A DNA stretch of 64,000 bases from Lotus japonicus (lineage: Eukaryota; Streptophyta; Magnoliopsida; Fabales; Fabaceae). The number at the start of each line of letters is the position of its first letter. Position 1 is the stretch's first letter. Under the pieces are notes generated by a model. That model did not search any database. It saw only the letters and a list, made by a program, of their open reading frames with translations, and was not told where the DNA came from. The position numbers and the translations under genes are program-made. Positions 1-11,866 of this stretch are shown here, one piece after another. The stretch spans positions 35,737,176-35,801,175 of the forward strand of contig NC_080046.1 in NCBI RefSeq assembly GCF_012489685.1, given 5' to 3'.

Positions 1-3000
1 AACTATATAAAATATGCTCAATTCTGGGTTCCGGGGCAAAAGTTATGGCTGTTTGAAAGTTGCTGCCGAGTTAACCGTCAAAATTCAACCTGTAGGTTCC
101 GATTTATATTTTTACCGGTTTCCCCCGTTTAATTCGGCTTGCAGGTGAATAAAGTCTCTTCTTCTCTCCCAAAACTATATAAAATATGCTCAATTCTGGG
201 TTCCGGGGCAAAAGTTATGGCTGTTTGAAGTTTGCAGCCGAATTAACCTTCAAAATTAAACCTGTAGGTTCCAATTTATATTTTTACCGGTTTCCCCTGT
301 TTAATTCGGCTGGCATGTGAATAAAGTCGCTTCTTCTCTCCCAAAACTATATAAAATATGCTCATTTCTGGGTTCCGGGGAAAAAGTTAGGGCTGTTTGA
401 AAGTTGCAGCCGATTTAACCTTCAAAATTTAAACTGTAGGTTCCGTTTTCTATTTTTACCGGTTTCCCCCGTTTAATTCGGCTGGCACTTGAATAAACTA
501 GCTTCTTCTACCCCAAAAGCATATAAAATATTCTCAATTCTGGGTTACGGGGCAAAAGTTAGGTGTGTTTGAAAGTTGCAGCCGAGTTAACCTTCAAAAT
601 TCAACCTGTTGATTCCGATTTATATTTTTACCTGTTTCCCCCGTTTAATTCGGCTTGCAGGTGAATAAAGTCGCTTCTTCTCTCCCAAAACTATATAAAA
701 TATGCTCAATTCTGGGTTTCGGGGCAAAAGTTATGGCTGTTTGAAGTTTGCAGCCGAATTAACCTTCAAAATTCAACCTGTAGGTTCCGTTTTCTATTTT
801 TACCGGTTTCCCCCGTTTAATTCGGCTGGCACTTGAATAAAGTAGCTTCTTCTACCCAAAAAGCATATAAAATATGCTCAATTCTGGGTTCCGGGGAAAA
901 AGTTATGGCTGTTTGAAAGTTGGATGCGAGTTAACCTTCAAAATTCAACCTGTAGGTTCTGATTTATATTTTTACCGGTTTCCCCCGTTTAATTCGGCTT
1001 GCAGGTGAATAAAGTCGCTTCTTCTCACCCAAAACTATATAAATTATGCTCAATTCTGGGTTCCAGGGCAAAAGTTATGGCTGTTTGAAGTTTACAGCCG
1101 AATTAACCTTCAAAATTCAACCAGTAGGTTCCGTTTTCTATTTTTACCGATTTCCCCCGTTTAATTCGGCTGACAGTTGAATAAACTAGCTTCTTCTCTC
1201 CTAAAACCATAAAAAATATGCCCAATTCTGGGTTCCGGGGCAAAAGTTATGGCTGTTTGAAAGTTGCTGCCGAGTTAACCGTCAAAATTCAACCTGTAGG
1301 TTCCGATTTATATTTTTACCGGTTTCCCCCGTTTAATTCGGCTTGCAGGTGAATAAAGTCGCTTCTTCTCTCCCAAAACTATATAAAATATGCTCAATTC
1401 TGGGTTCCGGGGCAAAAGTTATGGCTGTTTGAAGTTTGCAGCCGAATTAACCTTCAAAATTTAACCTGTAGGTTCCAATTTATATTTTTACCGGTTTCCC
1501 CTGTTTAATTCGGCTGGCATGTGAATAAAGTCGCTTCTTCTCTCCCAAAACTATATAAAATATGCTCAATTCTCGGTTCTGGGGAAAAAGTTAGGGCTGT
1601 TTGAAAGTTGCAGCCGAGTTAACCTTCAAAATTTAAGCTGTAGGTTCCGTTTTTTATTTTTACCGGTTTCCCCCGTTTAATTCGGCTGGCACTTGAATAA
1701 ACTAGCTTCTTCTACCCCAAAAGCATATAAAATATTCTCAATTCTGGGTTACGGGGCAAAAGTTAGGTCTGTTTGAAAGTTGCAGCCGAGTTAACCTTCA
1801 AAATTCAACCTGTTGATTCCGATTTATATTTTTACCTGTTTCCCCCGTTTAATTCGGCTTGCAGGTGAATAAAGTCGCTTCTTCTCTCCCAAAACTATAT
1901 AAAATATGCTCAATTCTGGGTTTCGGGGCAAAAGTTATGGCTGTTTGAAGTTTGCAGCCGAATTAACCTTCAAAATTCAACCTGTAGGTTCCGTTTTCTA
2001 TTTTTACCGGTTTCCCCCGTTTAATTCGGCTGGCACTTGAATAAAGTAGCTTCTTCTACCCAAAAAGCATATAAAATATGCTCAATTCTGGGTTCCGGGG
2101 CAAAAGTTATGGCTGTTTGAAAGTTGGATGCGAGTTAACCTTCAAAATTCAACCTGTAGGTTCTGATTTATATTTTTACCGGTTTCCCCCGTTTAATTCG
2201 GCTTGCAGGTGAATAAAGTCGCTTCTTCTCACCCAAAACTATATAAAATATGCTCAATTCTGGGTTCCAGGGCAAAAGTTATGGCTGTTTGAAGTTTACA
2301 GCCGAATTAACCTTCAAAATTCAACCAGTAGGTTCCGTTTTCTATTTTTACCGATTTCCCCCGTTTAATTCGGCTGACAGTTGAATAAACTAGCTTCTTC
2401 TCTCCTAAAACCATAAAAAATATGCCCAATTCTGGGTTCCGGGGCAAAAGTTATGGCTGTTTGAAAGTTGCTGCCGAGTTAACCGTCAAAATTCAACCTG
2501 TAGGTTCCGATTTATATTTTTACCGGTTTCCCCCGTTTAATTCGGCTTGCAGGTGAATAAAGTCGCTTCTTCTCTCCCAAAACTATATAAAATATGCTCA
2601 ATTCTGGGTTCCGGGGCAAAAGTTATGGCTGTTTGAAGTTTGCAGCCGAATTAACCTTCAAAATTTAACCTGTAGGTTCCAATTTATATTTTTACCGGTT
2701 TCCCCTGTTTAATTCGGCTGGCATGTGAATAAAGTCGCTTCTTCTCTCCCAAAACTATATAAAATATGCTCAATTCTGGGTTCCGGGGAAAAAGTTAGGG
2801 CTGTTTGAAAGTTGCAGCCGAGTTAACCTTCAAAATTTAAGCTGTAGGTTCCGTTTTCTATTTTTACCGGTTTCCGCCGTTTAATTCGGCTGGCACTTGA
2901 ATAAACTAGCTTCTTCTACCCCAAAAGCATATAAAATATTCTCAATTCTGGGTTACGGGGCAAAAGTTAGGGCTGTTTGAAAGTTGCAGCCGAGTTAACC

Positions 3001-3220
3001 TTCAAAATTTAACCTGTAGGTTCCGATTTATATTTTTACCTGTTTCCCCCGTTTAATTCGGCTTGCAGGTGAATAAAGTCGCTTCTTCTCTCCCAAAACT
3101 ATGTAAAATATGCTTAATTCTGGGTTCCGGGGCAAGTTATGGCTGTTTGAAGTTTGCAGCCGAATTAACCTTCAAAATTCAACCTGTAGGTTCCGTTTTC
3201 TATTTTTACCGGTTTCCCCC
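1..3220. repeat. 172-bp satellite array, block 1, with 7-monomer higher-order repeat
   Basis: Tandem AT-rich monomers recur every 172 bp: the landmark CTATATAAAATATGCTC falls near 3, 175 and 347. Each monomer carries a TATA-like AT stretch, a GGTTCCGGGGCAAAAGTTA segment, the pair GCAGCCGA(A/G)TTAACC and TTTAATTCGGCT in inverted orientation, and a GAATAAAGT(C/A)GC segment. Rare variants such as 'GCTGCCGAGTTAACCGTC' return at about 50, 1254 and 2458, an offset of 1,204 bp or exactly 7 monomers. The block therefore holds about 2.7 copies of a 7-mer higher-order repeat. No coding sequence is credible. The array probably continues left of the window. Confidence 0.97.
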
Positions 3221-3503
3221 TGTTCTTGGAATGAACATTGAAGAGAGGTATAGTACCTAGAGGTAGAGGATTGTGCTAAGAGAGAATGAGAATGAGAGAG
3301 AGAGTGCTGAATTTCATGCGTGATTTTCTCAAATGAGCTCCCAAAGTCCCTTACACTTGATAACTACCTCCTATTTATAGAGCTTGGGTACTACCTATTG
3401 GGCCAATTGGGCCTCCGAGGTCAAGGCCCAACTGAAGGCCAGGGCCCCGCCTCAGGGCGGGATACATGCTGGGCGTTGCCCCTCTAGGGGCTCGCCCAGT
3501 CCA
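3221..3503 (-). repeat. LTR of TAT-type copy 1 (3' LTR in element orientation)
   Basis: This is about 283 bp, bounded by TGTTCTTGG and GCCCAGTCCA as read on the plus strand, so TG...CA on either strand. It aligns with both LTRs of the complete element and differs most around 3319-3352. On the minus strand it contains a TATA box, TATAAATA, at 3372-3379. Confidence 0.9.
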
Positions 3504-3986
3504 CTATTCCACAAGACACCGAGCTCGAAGTATGAGAGCTAAGTGTGTCTTTTAAATGCTTTTACATATGTCTTACAGTACATCGGAATCTGCACTGCCA
3601 ACATGGCTTGAGAAAAGAGAAGTAAACTATATCGCCAACATGGCGTGAGCAAAAGGAAACTAGCATTTTCAGTTACCCAGTCCACTGACTTGACGAGCAA
3701 CCCGAGCTGGCAAGTTCACAAGTCCACGAGCGGCGAGAGCGATTACTTCGTATTGGCGATAAGTTGGAGCAGGTGTATGATCGTTCGCCGGCGGGAAAGG
3801 TGGCAGGCATGGGTCATGTGCTGATCATTCAATCATTGACTGGCGGTAACCCCGGCGAGCGACTGAACTTTGTTGTTGGTGTCACCTGTCAGGCGATGGT
3901 GTTTGATCTTTATAGTGGCGAGGCTTTTCGCGCTTTCCCTTATTTTAAAACCCTTTCAAATCCTTATCTGCCCCAAGTGACTGCCC

Positions 3987-4177
3987 CACGTGATGTGTCA
4001 GTTACATCAATTTCCCTCTTTCTCCGGAACCGTCACTTCACCTTTCATAACCGTCCCATCGTGCGCAGTAACTCCCCATTGCACGCGACCCACCTCCCCA
4101 AAACCATCATGACTTCCAACCTTCCACACGCGTCCAACACGCGTCACCCTTCCAGCTTCCCCCCTTCTCCTATAAAA
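3987..4177 (+). promoter_or_regulatory. Putative promoter of the opposite-strand gene, copy 1 (G-box and TATA box)
   Basis: A CACGTG G-box core lies at 3987-3992. A canonical plant TATA box, TATAAAA, lies at 4171-4177 in pyrimidine-rich sequence. The first good start codon, ATG at 4394 (AAAATGGCT), is about 220 bp downstream, which leaves room for a transcription start near 4200 and a leader. A consensus donor, GGTGAGT, at about 4317 hints at a leader intron, but I see no convincing acceptor before the ATG. Compared with copy 2, about 13 bp are duplicated just before the G-box. Confidence 0.5.
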
Positions 4178-4393
4178 ACCCTTCTTCCCCACAGTCATCC
4201 CTTTCCGAGACCTCTCTTTACTTCCCTAATCGCTTACCAAACTCCCTCTGCCCACTTCCGTTCCCGAGCCGTCGCTTATCACCCTTTCCGCTACCCACTC
4301 TTCACATCCTACTCCGGTGAGTCCCACTGTCCTTATCTTTGCATCATACACATACTCATCTTTTCCTTTCTTTCACTTCACTGTCTTCTAAAA

Positions 4394-5712
4394 ATGGCTT
4401 CAAGCCCTACCTCCCCTAACCACTCCTCTTCTTCCTCCGGAAGCGACCCTGATGCCACCGCCGCCGGCGGCCTCCGTTTAGAGGTCCCGGAGATCCCACC
4501 TTACCGACTAAAAACCTACGCCACTCTGCCCCTTCCAGTCCAAATAGCCCCCACTCACGAGGCTATAGACCAACCTTCTATTTTCCAGAATAGCGATCTC
4601 ATCGTGCAGTTCGTGAACTCCCTGGGTGGTTTGTCCAATGACGATGAGTTTAACGCCAAACTCAGGATCTGGATTTGCAGTCCTGGGGATCGCCCCTGGC
4701 TTCATAAGCCAGACGGCGACGTAAAGAGATCCCATTTTTTCTTTGCGTATGAATACATGTTTAGCGAGCTTGGAATCAGGCTTCCTTTCTCGCCCTTTGT
4801 CCAAACCGTCCTCCGCGACATCAACGCGGTTCCCTGCCAACTCCACCCCAACGCCTGGGCCTTCATTCGATGTTTTGAAATCTTAAGCGCCGCTGTCGGC
4901 ATCGCCCCATCCCCCACCAGTTTCTTCTACCTCTACGACGTCGACCCCAAGTCCATCAAAAACAAAGGATGGATTTCCTTGAAGGCCCGAGCCGGCCGGA
5001 AGTGCTTGTATCCCCACAAGAGTAACGCGAAGTCCTCCTTCGCGCGGAAGTACTTCCGTGTGGCGGTTCATCCCGCCTACCCAGAGGCATTCACCCTTAG
5101 AGACGGGACCGCCCTTTTTCCTCTTTACTGGACGGAGAAGCCCAATGGGATCACCGATCCCTCAGACGAATCTTTGTTCGCCAACGACAAAGCCTTTCTT
5201 AATCTCCTTGCCCCACTTCCCATCCTTGACTGCACAACAGTCCTTGAGGGCGCTGACCTCTCAAGAACTCCCAAATACTTAGGTTGTCCATAGCTCACTT
5301 TTATTATTGACATTTCCTTTCTCGTCTCCTATGTTGTCACTGATCGTATTTTTTTATTGTTACAGAAGATATGAATTTCACGAACGCCGAGCTCCTGAAG
5401 GCCCACGAGAGGAGAATGGCTCGCTTTTCCCCAAAATTCAACGCTGAGGGCGACGTGAAAAAGCGGGGCGGTGCTGAGAACCAAGCCGAGAGCACCAAAG
5501 CTCCCAAGAGGAGAAGATTGGTCAAAGCCTCCTCCGGCGCCGGCACATCCAACCCTGGCGCTCAGCCCACCACTGCTGCTGTGCCTAAAGGCAAAAATGT
5601 CACTGAAGCCTCCGTCGCCGCGGCTACCGAGCCAACCACCGTACCAGCTTCTACTCCTGCCACCGCCGGTGCGACCGCTACTGTTTCCGCGGAGTCCACT
5701 GCTGGCACTTGA
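4394..5712 (+). pseudogene. Opposite-strand gene of TAT-type element, copy 1, truncated in exon 2
   Basis: Exon 1 (4394-5282, 889 nt) starts at ATGGCTTCAAGC and encodes a Ser-rich N-terminus. A region like the Transposase_28 family (described as putative gypsy type transposon) follows, with motifs SELGIRLPFSPFVQTVLRDI and QLHPNAWAFIRCFEIL. A predicted 83-nt intron (5283-5365) follows and restores the frame, as in copy 2. Exon 2 runs from 5366, passes through Lys/Arg-rich and Ala/Thr/Pro-rich sequence, and meets the satellite junction at about 5704-5708. The frame ends four codons or fewer into satellite at a TGA (5710-5712). The coiled-coil half is gone, so this copy is a pseudogene. The open frame extends upstream to about 3764, but I do not count that part because the TATA box lies downstream of it and the frame is broken in copy 2. 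Function is unknown. Confidence 0.75.
5283..5365 (+). other. Predicted intron in opposite-strand gene, copy 1
   Basis: The segment begins GTTGTCCATAG right after TACTTAG and ends TTGTTACAG before AAGATATG. Removing it joins a 889-nt exon to the downstream frame in phase 1 and skips the TAG at 5291-5293. The matching segment in copy 2 (82 nt) has the same borders. Confidence 0.65.
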
Positions 5713-6596
5713 ATAAAGTAGCTTCTTCTACCCCAAAAGCGTATAAAATAAGCTCAATTCTGGGTTCCGGGGCAAAAGTTATGGCTGTTTGAAAGTTGCA
5801 GCCGAGTTAACCTTCAAAATTCAACCTGCAGGTTCCGATATATATTTTTACCGGTTTCCCCCGTTTAATTCGGCTTGCAGGTGAATAAAGTCGCTTCTTC
5901 TCACCCAAAACTATATAAAATATGCTCAATTCTGGGTTACGGGGCAAAAGTTATGGCTGTTTAAAGTTTACAGCCGAATTAATCATCAAAATTCAACCAG
6001 TAGGTTCCGTTTTCTATTTTTACCGATTTCCCCCGTTTAATTCGGCTGACAGTTGAATAAACAAGCTTCTTCTCTCCCAAAACCATATAAAATATGCCCA
6101 ATTCTGGGTTCCGGGGCAAAAGTTATGGCTGTTTGAAAGTTGCTGCCGAGTTAACTGTCAAAATTCAATCTGTAGGTTCCAATTTATATTTTTACCGGCT
6201 TCCCCCGTTTAATTCGGCTTGCAGGTGAATAAAGTCGCTTCTTCTCTCCCAAAACTATATAAAATATGCTCAATTCTGGGTTCCGGGGCAAAAGTTATGG
6301 CTGTTTGAAGTTTACAGCCGAATTAACCTTCAAAATTCAACCAGTAGGTTCCGTTTTCTATTTTTACCGATTTCCCCCGTTTAATTCGGCTGGCACTTGA
6401 ATAAACTAGCTTCTTCTCTCCCAAAACCATATAAAATAAGCTCAATTCTGGGTTCCGGGGCAAAAGTTAGGGCTGTTTGAAAGTTGGATGCGAGTTAACC
6501 TTCAAAATTCAACCTGTAGGTTCCGACTTATATTTTTACTGATTTCCCCCGTTTAATTCGGCTGGCAGGTGAATAAAGTCGCTTCTTCTCTCCCAA

Positions 6597-8316
6597 AACT
6601 ATATAAAGTATGCTCAATTCTGGGTTCCGGGGCAAAAGTTATGGCTGTTTGAAAGTTGCTGCCGAGTTAACCGTCAAAATTCAACCTGTAGGTTCCGATT
6701 TATATTTTTACCGGTTTCCCCCGTTTAATTCGGCTTGCAGGTGAATAAAGTCGCTTCTTCTCTCCCAAAACTATATAAAATATGCTCAATTCTGGGTTCC
6801 GGGGCAAAAGTTATGGCTGTTTGAAGTTTGCAGCCGAATTAACCTTCAAAATTAAACCTGTAGGTTCCAATTTATATTTTTTCCGGTTTCCCCTGTTTAA
6901 TTCGGCTGGCATGTGAATAAAGTCGCTTCTTCTCTCCCAAAACTATAAAAAATATGCTCATTTCTGGGTTCCGGGGAAAAAGTTAGGGCTGTTTGAAAGT
7001 TGCAGCCGAGTTAACCTTCAAAATTTAAACTGTAGGTTCCGTTTTCTATTTTTACCGGTTTCCCCCGTTTAATTCGGCTGGCACTTGAATAAACTAGCTT
7101 CTTCTACCCCAAAAGCATATAAAATATTCTCAATTCTGGGTTACGGGGCAAAAGTTAGGGCTGTTTGAAAGTTGCAGCCGAGTTAACCTTCAAAATTCAA
7201 CCTGTAGGTTCCGATTTATATTTTTACCTGTTTCCCCCGTTTAATTCGGCTTGCAGGTGAATAAAGTCGCTTCTTCTCTCCCAAAACTATATAAAATATG
7301 CTCATTTCTGGGTTCCGGGGAAAAAGTTAGGGCTGTTTGAAAGTTGCAGCCGAGTTAACCTTCAAAATTCAACCTGTAGGTTCCGACTTATATTTTTACT
7401 GATTTCCCCCGTTTAATTCGGCTGGCAGGTGAATAAAGTCGCTTCTTCTCTCCCAAAACTATATAAAATATGCTCAATTCTGGGTTCCGGGGCAAAAGTT
7501 ATGGCTGTTTGAAAGTTGCTGCCGAGTTAACCGTCAAAATTCAACCTGTAGGTTCCGATTTATATTTTTACCGGTTTCCCCCGTTTAATTCGGCTTGCAG
7601 GTGAATAAAGTCGCTTCTTCTCTCCCAAAACTATATAAAATATGCTCAATTCTGGGTTCCGGGGCAAAAGTTATGGCTGTTTGAAGTTTGCAGCCGAATT
7701 AACCTTCAAAATTAAACCTGTAGGTTCCAATTTATATTTTTACCGGTTTCCCCTGTTTAATTCGGCTGGCATGTGAATAAAGTCGCTTCTTCTCTCCCAA
7801 AACTATATAAAATATGCTCATTTCTGGGTTCCGGGGAAAAAGTTAGGGCTGTTTGAAAGTTGCAGCCGAGTTAACCTTCAAAATTTAAACTGTAGGTTCC
7901 GTTTTCTATTTTTACCGGTTTCCCCCGTTTAATTCGGCTGGCACTTGAATAAACTAGCTTCTTCTACCCCAAAAGCATATAAAATATTCTCAATTCTGGG
8001 TTACGGGGAAAAAGTTAGGGCTGTTTGAAAGTTGCAGCCGAGTTAACCTTCAAAATTCAACCTGTAGGTTCCGATTTATATTTTTACCTGTTTCCCCCGT
8101 TTAATTCGGCTTGCAGTTGAATAAAGTCGCTTCTTCTCTCCCAAAACTATATAAAATATGCTCATTTCTGGGTTCCGGGGAAAAAGTTAGGGCTGTTTGA
8201 AAGTTGCAGCCGAGTTAACCTTCTAAATTTAAACTGTAGGTTCCGTTTTCTATTTTTACCGGTTTCCCCCGTTTAATTCGGCTGGCACTTGAATAAACTA
8301 GCTTCTTCTACCCCAA
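6597..8316. repeat. Tandem 860-bp (5-monomer) satellite duplication
   Basis: The monomer succession starting at the GCTGCCGAGTTAACCGTC variant near 6658 is repeated from near 7518. Successive shared variants are AAATTAAACC with GGCATGTGAATAAAG, then ATGCTCATTTCTGGG, then ATATTCTCAATTC with TTACGGGG. Differences are mostly single bases, for example ATATAAAGTA against ATATAAAATA. Confidence 0.8.
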
Positions 8317-11300
8317 AAGCATATAAAATATTCTCAATTCTGGGTTACGGGGCAAAAGTTTGGGCTGTTTGAAAGTTGCAGCCGAGTTAACCTTCAAAAT
8401 TCAACCTGTAGGTTCCGATTTATATTTTTACCGGTTTCCCCCGTTTAATTCGGCTTGCAGGTGAATAAAGTCGCTTCTTCTCTCCCAAAACTATATAAAA
8501 TATGCTCAATTCTGGGTTCCGGGGCAAAAGTTAGGGCTGTTTGAAGTTTACAGCCGAATTAACCTTCAAAATTCAACCAGTAGGTTCCGTTTTCTATTTT
8601 TACCGATTTCCCCCGTTTAATTCGGCTGACAGTTGAATAAACTAGCTTCTTCTCTCCCAAAACCATATAAAATAAGCTCAATTCTGGGTTCCGGGGCAAA
8701 AGTTATGGCTGTTTGAAGTTTGCAGCCGAATTAACCTTCAAAATTCAACCAATAGGTTCCGTTTTCTATTTTTACCGATTTCCCCCGTTTAATTCGGCTG
8801 GCAGGTGAATAAAGTAGCTTCTTCTCTCCCAAAAGCATATAAAATATGCTCAATTCTGGGTTCCGGGGCAAAAGTTAGGGCTGTTTGAAACTTGGATGCG
8901 AGTTAACCTTCAAAATTCAACCTGTAGGTTACGACTTATATTTTTACTGATTTCCCCCGTTTAATTCGGCTGGCAGGTGAATAAAGTCGCTTCTTCTCTC
9001 CCAAAACTATATAAAATAAGCTTAATTCTGGGTTCCGGGGCAAAAGTTATGGCTGTTTGAAGTTTGCAGCCGAATTAACCTACAAAATTAAACCTGTAGG
9101 TTCCAATTTATATTTTTACCAGTTTCCCCTGTTTAATTCGGCTGGCATGTGAATAAAGTCGCTTCTTCTCTCCCAAAACTATATAAAATATGCTCAATTC
9201 TGGGTTCCGGGGCAAAAGTTATGGCTGTTTAAAAGTTGCAGCCGAGTTAACCTTCAAAATTCAAACTGTAGGTTCCGTTTTCTATTTTTACCGGTTTCCC
9301 CCGTTTATTTTGGCTGGCACTTGAATAAACTAGCTTCTTCTACCCCAAAAGCATATAAAATATTCTCAATTCTGGGTTACGGGGAAAAAGTTAGGGCTGT
9401 TTGAAAGTTGCAGCCGAGTTAACCTTCAAAATTCAACCTGTAGGTTCCGATTTATATTTTTACCTGTTTCCCCCGTTTAATTCGGCTTGCAGGTGAATAA
9501 AGTCGCTTCTTCTCTCCCAAAACTATATAAAATATGCTCAATTCTGGATTCCGGGGAAAAAGTTATGGCTGTTTGAAGATTGCAGCCGAATTAACCTTCA
9601 AAATTCAACCAGTAGGTTCAGTTTTCTATTTTTACCGATTTCCCCCGTTTAATTCGGCTGGCAGTTGAATAAACTAGCTTCTTCTCTCCCAAAACCATAT
9701 AAAATATGCTCAATTCTGGGTTCCGGGGCAAATGTTACGGCTGTTTGAAGTTTGCAGCCGAATTAACCTTCAAAATTCAACCTGTAGGTTCCGTTTTCTA
9801 TTTTTAACGGTTTCCCCCGTTTAATTCGGCTGGGACTTGAATAAAGTAGCTTCTTCTACCCCAAAAGCATATAAAATATGCTCAATTCTGGGTTCCGGGG
9901 CAAAAGTTATGGCTGTTTGAAAGTTGCAGCCGAGTTAACCTTCAAAAATCAACCTGTAGGTTCCGATTTATATTTTTACCGGTTCCCCCGTTTAATTCGG
10001 CTTACAGGTGAATAAAGTCGCTTCTTCTCTCCCAAAACTATATAAATATGCTCAATTCTGGGTTCCGGGGCAAAAGTTATGGCTGTTTGAAGTTTACAGC
10101 CGAATTAACCTTCAAAATTCAACCAGTAGGTTCCGTTTTCTATTTTTACCGATTTCCCCCGTTTAATTCGGCTGGCAGGTGAATAAAGTATCTTCTTCTC
10201 TTTCAAAAGCATATAAAATATGCTCAATTCTGGGTTCCGGGGCAAAAGTTAGGGCTGTTTGAAAGTTGGATGCGAGTTAACCTTCAAAATTCAACCTGTA
10301 GGTTCCGATTTATATTTTTACCTGTTTCCCCCCGTTTAATTTGGCTTGCAGGTGAATAAAGTCGCTTCTTCTCTCCCAAAACTATATAAAATATGCTTAA
10401 TTCTGGGTTCCGGGGCAAAAGTTATGGCTGTTTGAAGTTTGCAGCCGAATTAACCTTCAAAATTAAACCTGTAGGTTCCAATTTATATTTTAACCGGTTT
10501 CCCCTGTTTAATTCGGCTGGCATGTGAATAAAGTCGCTTCTTCTCTCCCAAAACTATATAAAATATGCTCAATTCTGTGTTCCGAGGAAAAAGTTAGGGC
10601 TGTTTGAAAGTTGCAGCCGAGTTAACCTTCAAAATTTAAACTGTAGGTTCCGTTTTCTATTTTTACTGGTTTCCCCCGTTTAATTCGGCTGGCACTTGAA
10701 TAAACTAGCTTCTTCTACCCCAAAAGCATATAAAATATTCTCAATTATGGGTTACGGGGCAAAAGTTAGGGCTGTTTGAAAGTTGCAGCCGAGTTAACCT
10801 TCAAAATTCAACCTGTAGGTTCCGATTTATATTTTTACCTGTTTCCCCCGTTTAATTCGGCTTGCAGGTGAATAAAGTCGCTTCTTCTCTCCCAAAACTA
10901 TATAAAATATGCTCAATTCTGGGTTTCGGGTCAAAAGTTATGGCTGTTTGAAGTTTGCAGCCGATTTAACCTTCAAAATTCAACCTGTAGGATCCGTTTT
11001 CTATTTTTACCGGTTTCCACCGTTTATTTCGGCTGGCACTTGAATAAAGTAGCTTCTTCTACCCCAAAAGCATATAAAATAAGCTCAATTCTGGGTTCCG
11101 GGGCAAAAGTTATGGCTGTTTGAAAGTTGCAGCCGAGTTAACCTTCAAAATTCAACCTGCAGGTTCCGATTTATATTTTTACCGGTTTCCCCCGTTTAAT
11201 TCAGCTTGCAGGTGAATAAAGTCGCTTCTTCTCACCCAAAACTATATAAAATATGCTCAATTCTGGGTTCCGGGGCAAAAGTTATGGCTGTTTAAAGTTT

Positions 11301-11866
11301 ACAGCCGAATTAACCTTCAAAATTCAACCAGTAGGTTCCGTTTTCTATTTTTACCGATTTCCCCCGTTTAATTCGGCTGACAGTTGAATAAACAAGCTTC
11401 TTCTCTCCAAAACCATATAAAATATGCCCAATTCTGGGTTCCGGGGCAAAAGTTATGGCCGTTTGAAAGTTGCTGCCGAGTTAACTGTCAAAATTCAATC
11501 TGTAGGTTCCAATTTATATTTTTACCGGTTTCCCCCGTTTAATTCGGCTTGCTGGTGAATAAAGTCGCTTCTTCTCTCCCAAAACTATATAAAATATGCT
11601 CAATTCTGGGTTCCGGGGCAAAAGTTATGGCTGTTTGAAGTTGGATGCGAGTTAACCTTCAAAATTCAACCTGTAGGTTACGACTTATATTTTTACTGAT
11701 TTCCCCCGTTTAATTCGGCTGGCAGGTGAATAAAGTCGCTTCTTCTCTCCCAAAACTATATAAAATAAGCTCAATTCTGGGTTCCGGGGCAAAAGTTATG
11801 GCTGTTTGAAGTTTGCAGCCGAATTAACCTACAAAATTAAACCTGTAGGTTCCTATTTATATTTTT

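Larger units (their letters stand above)
3221..5708 (-). mobile_element. Truncated TAT-type Ty3/Gypsy element (copy 1): LTR plus 5' part of opposite-strand gene
   Basis: The left end starts TGTTCTTGGAATGAAC, identical to the ends of the complete element at 11872-18835. The sequence then follows that element collinearly through the LTR, the promoter region and the opposite-strand gene to about 5708, where it breaks back into satellite. Relative to the complete copy, about 4.5 kb is missing: the rest of the opposite-strand gene, the integrase region and the other LTR. No target duplication can be paired. The element strand is set from the complete copy, whose primer binding site and integrase read on the minus strand. 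The right breakpoint lies in a CTGGC shared by the element and the satellite, which suggests a microhomology-mediated deletion after insertion. Several LTR differences from copy 2 suggest an older or separate insertion. Confidence 0.9.

Noticed and set aside
1..3220. TATA-like CTATATAAAATA and AATAAA motifs in each monomer as promoter and polyadenylation signals
   Set aside because: They are present in AT-rich sequence in every monomer and there is no linked gene. Without transcript data they cannot be called functional.
3063..3260. 65-residue plus-strand ORF
   Set aside because: It spans satellite and runs into the LTR of TAT copy 1, so it is chance coding.
3764..4393. Upstream extension of the opposite-strand gene in copy 1
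   Set aside because: The TATA box lies downstream at 4171, the frame depends on a 13-bp duplication absent in copy 2, and no good start context is present.
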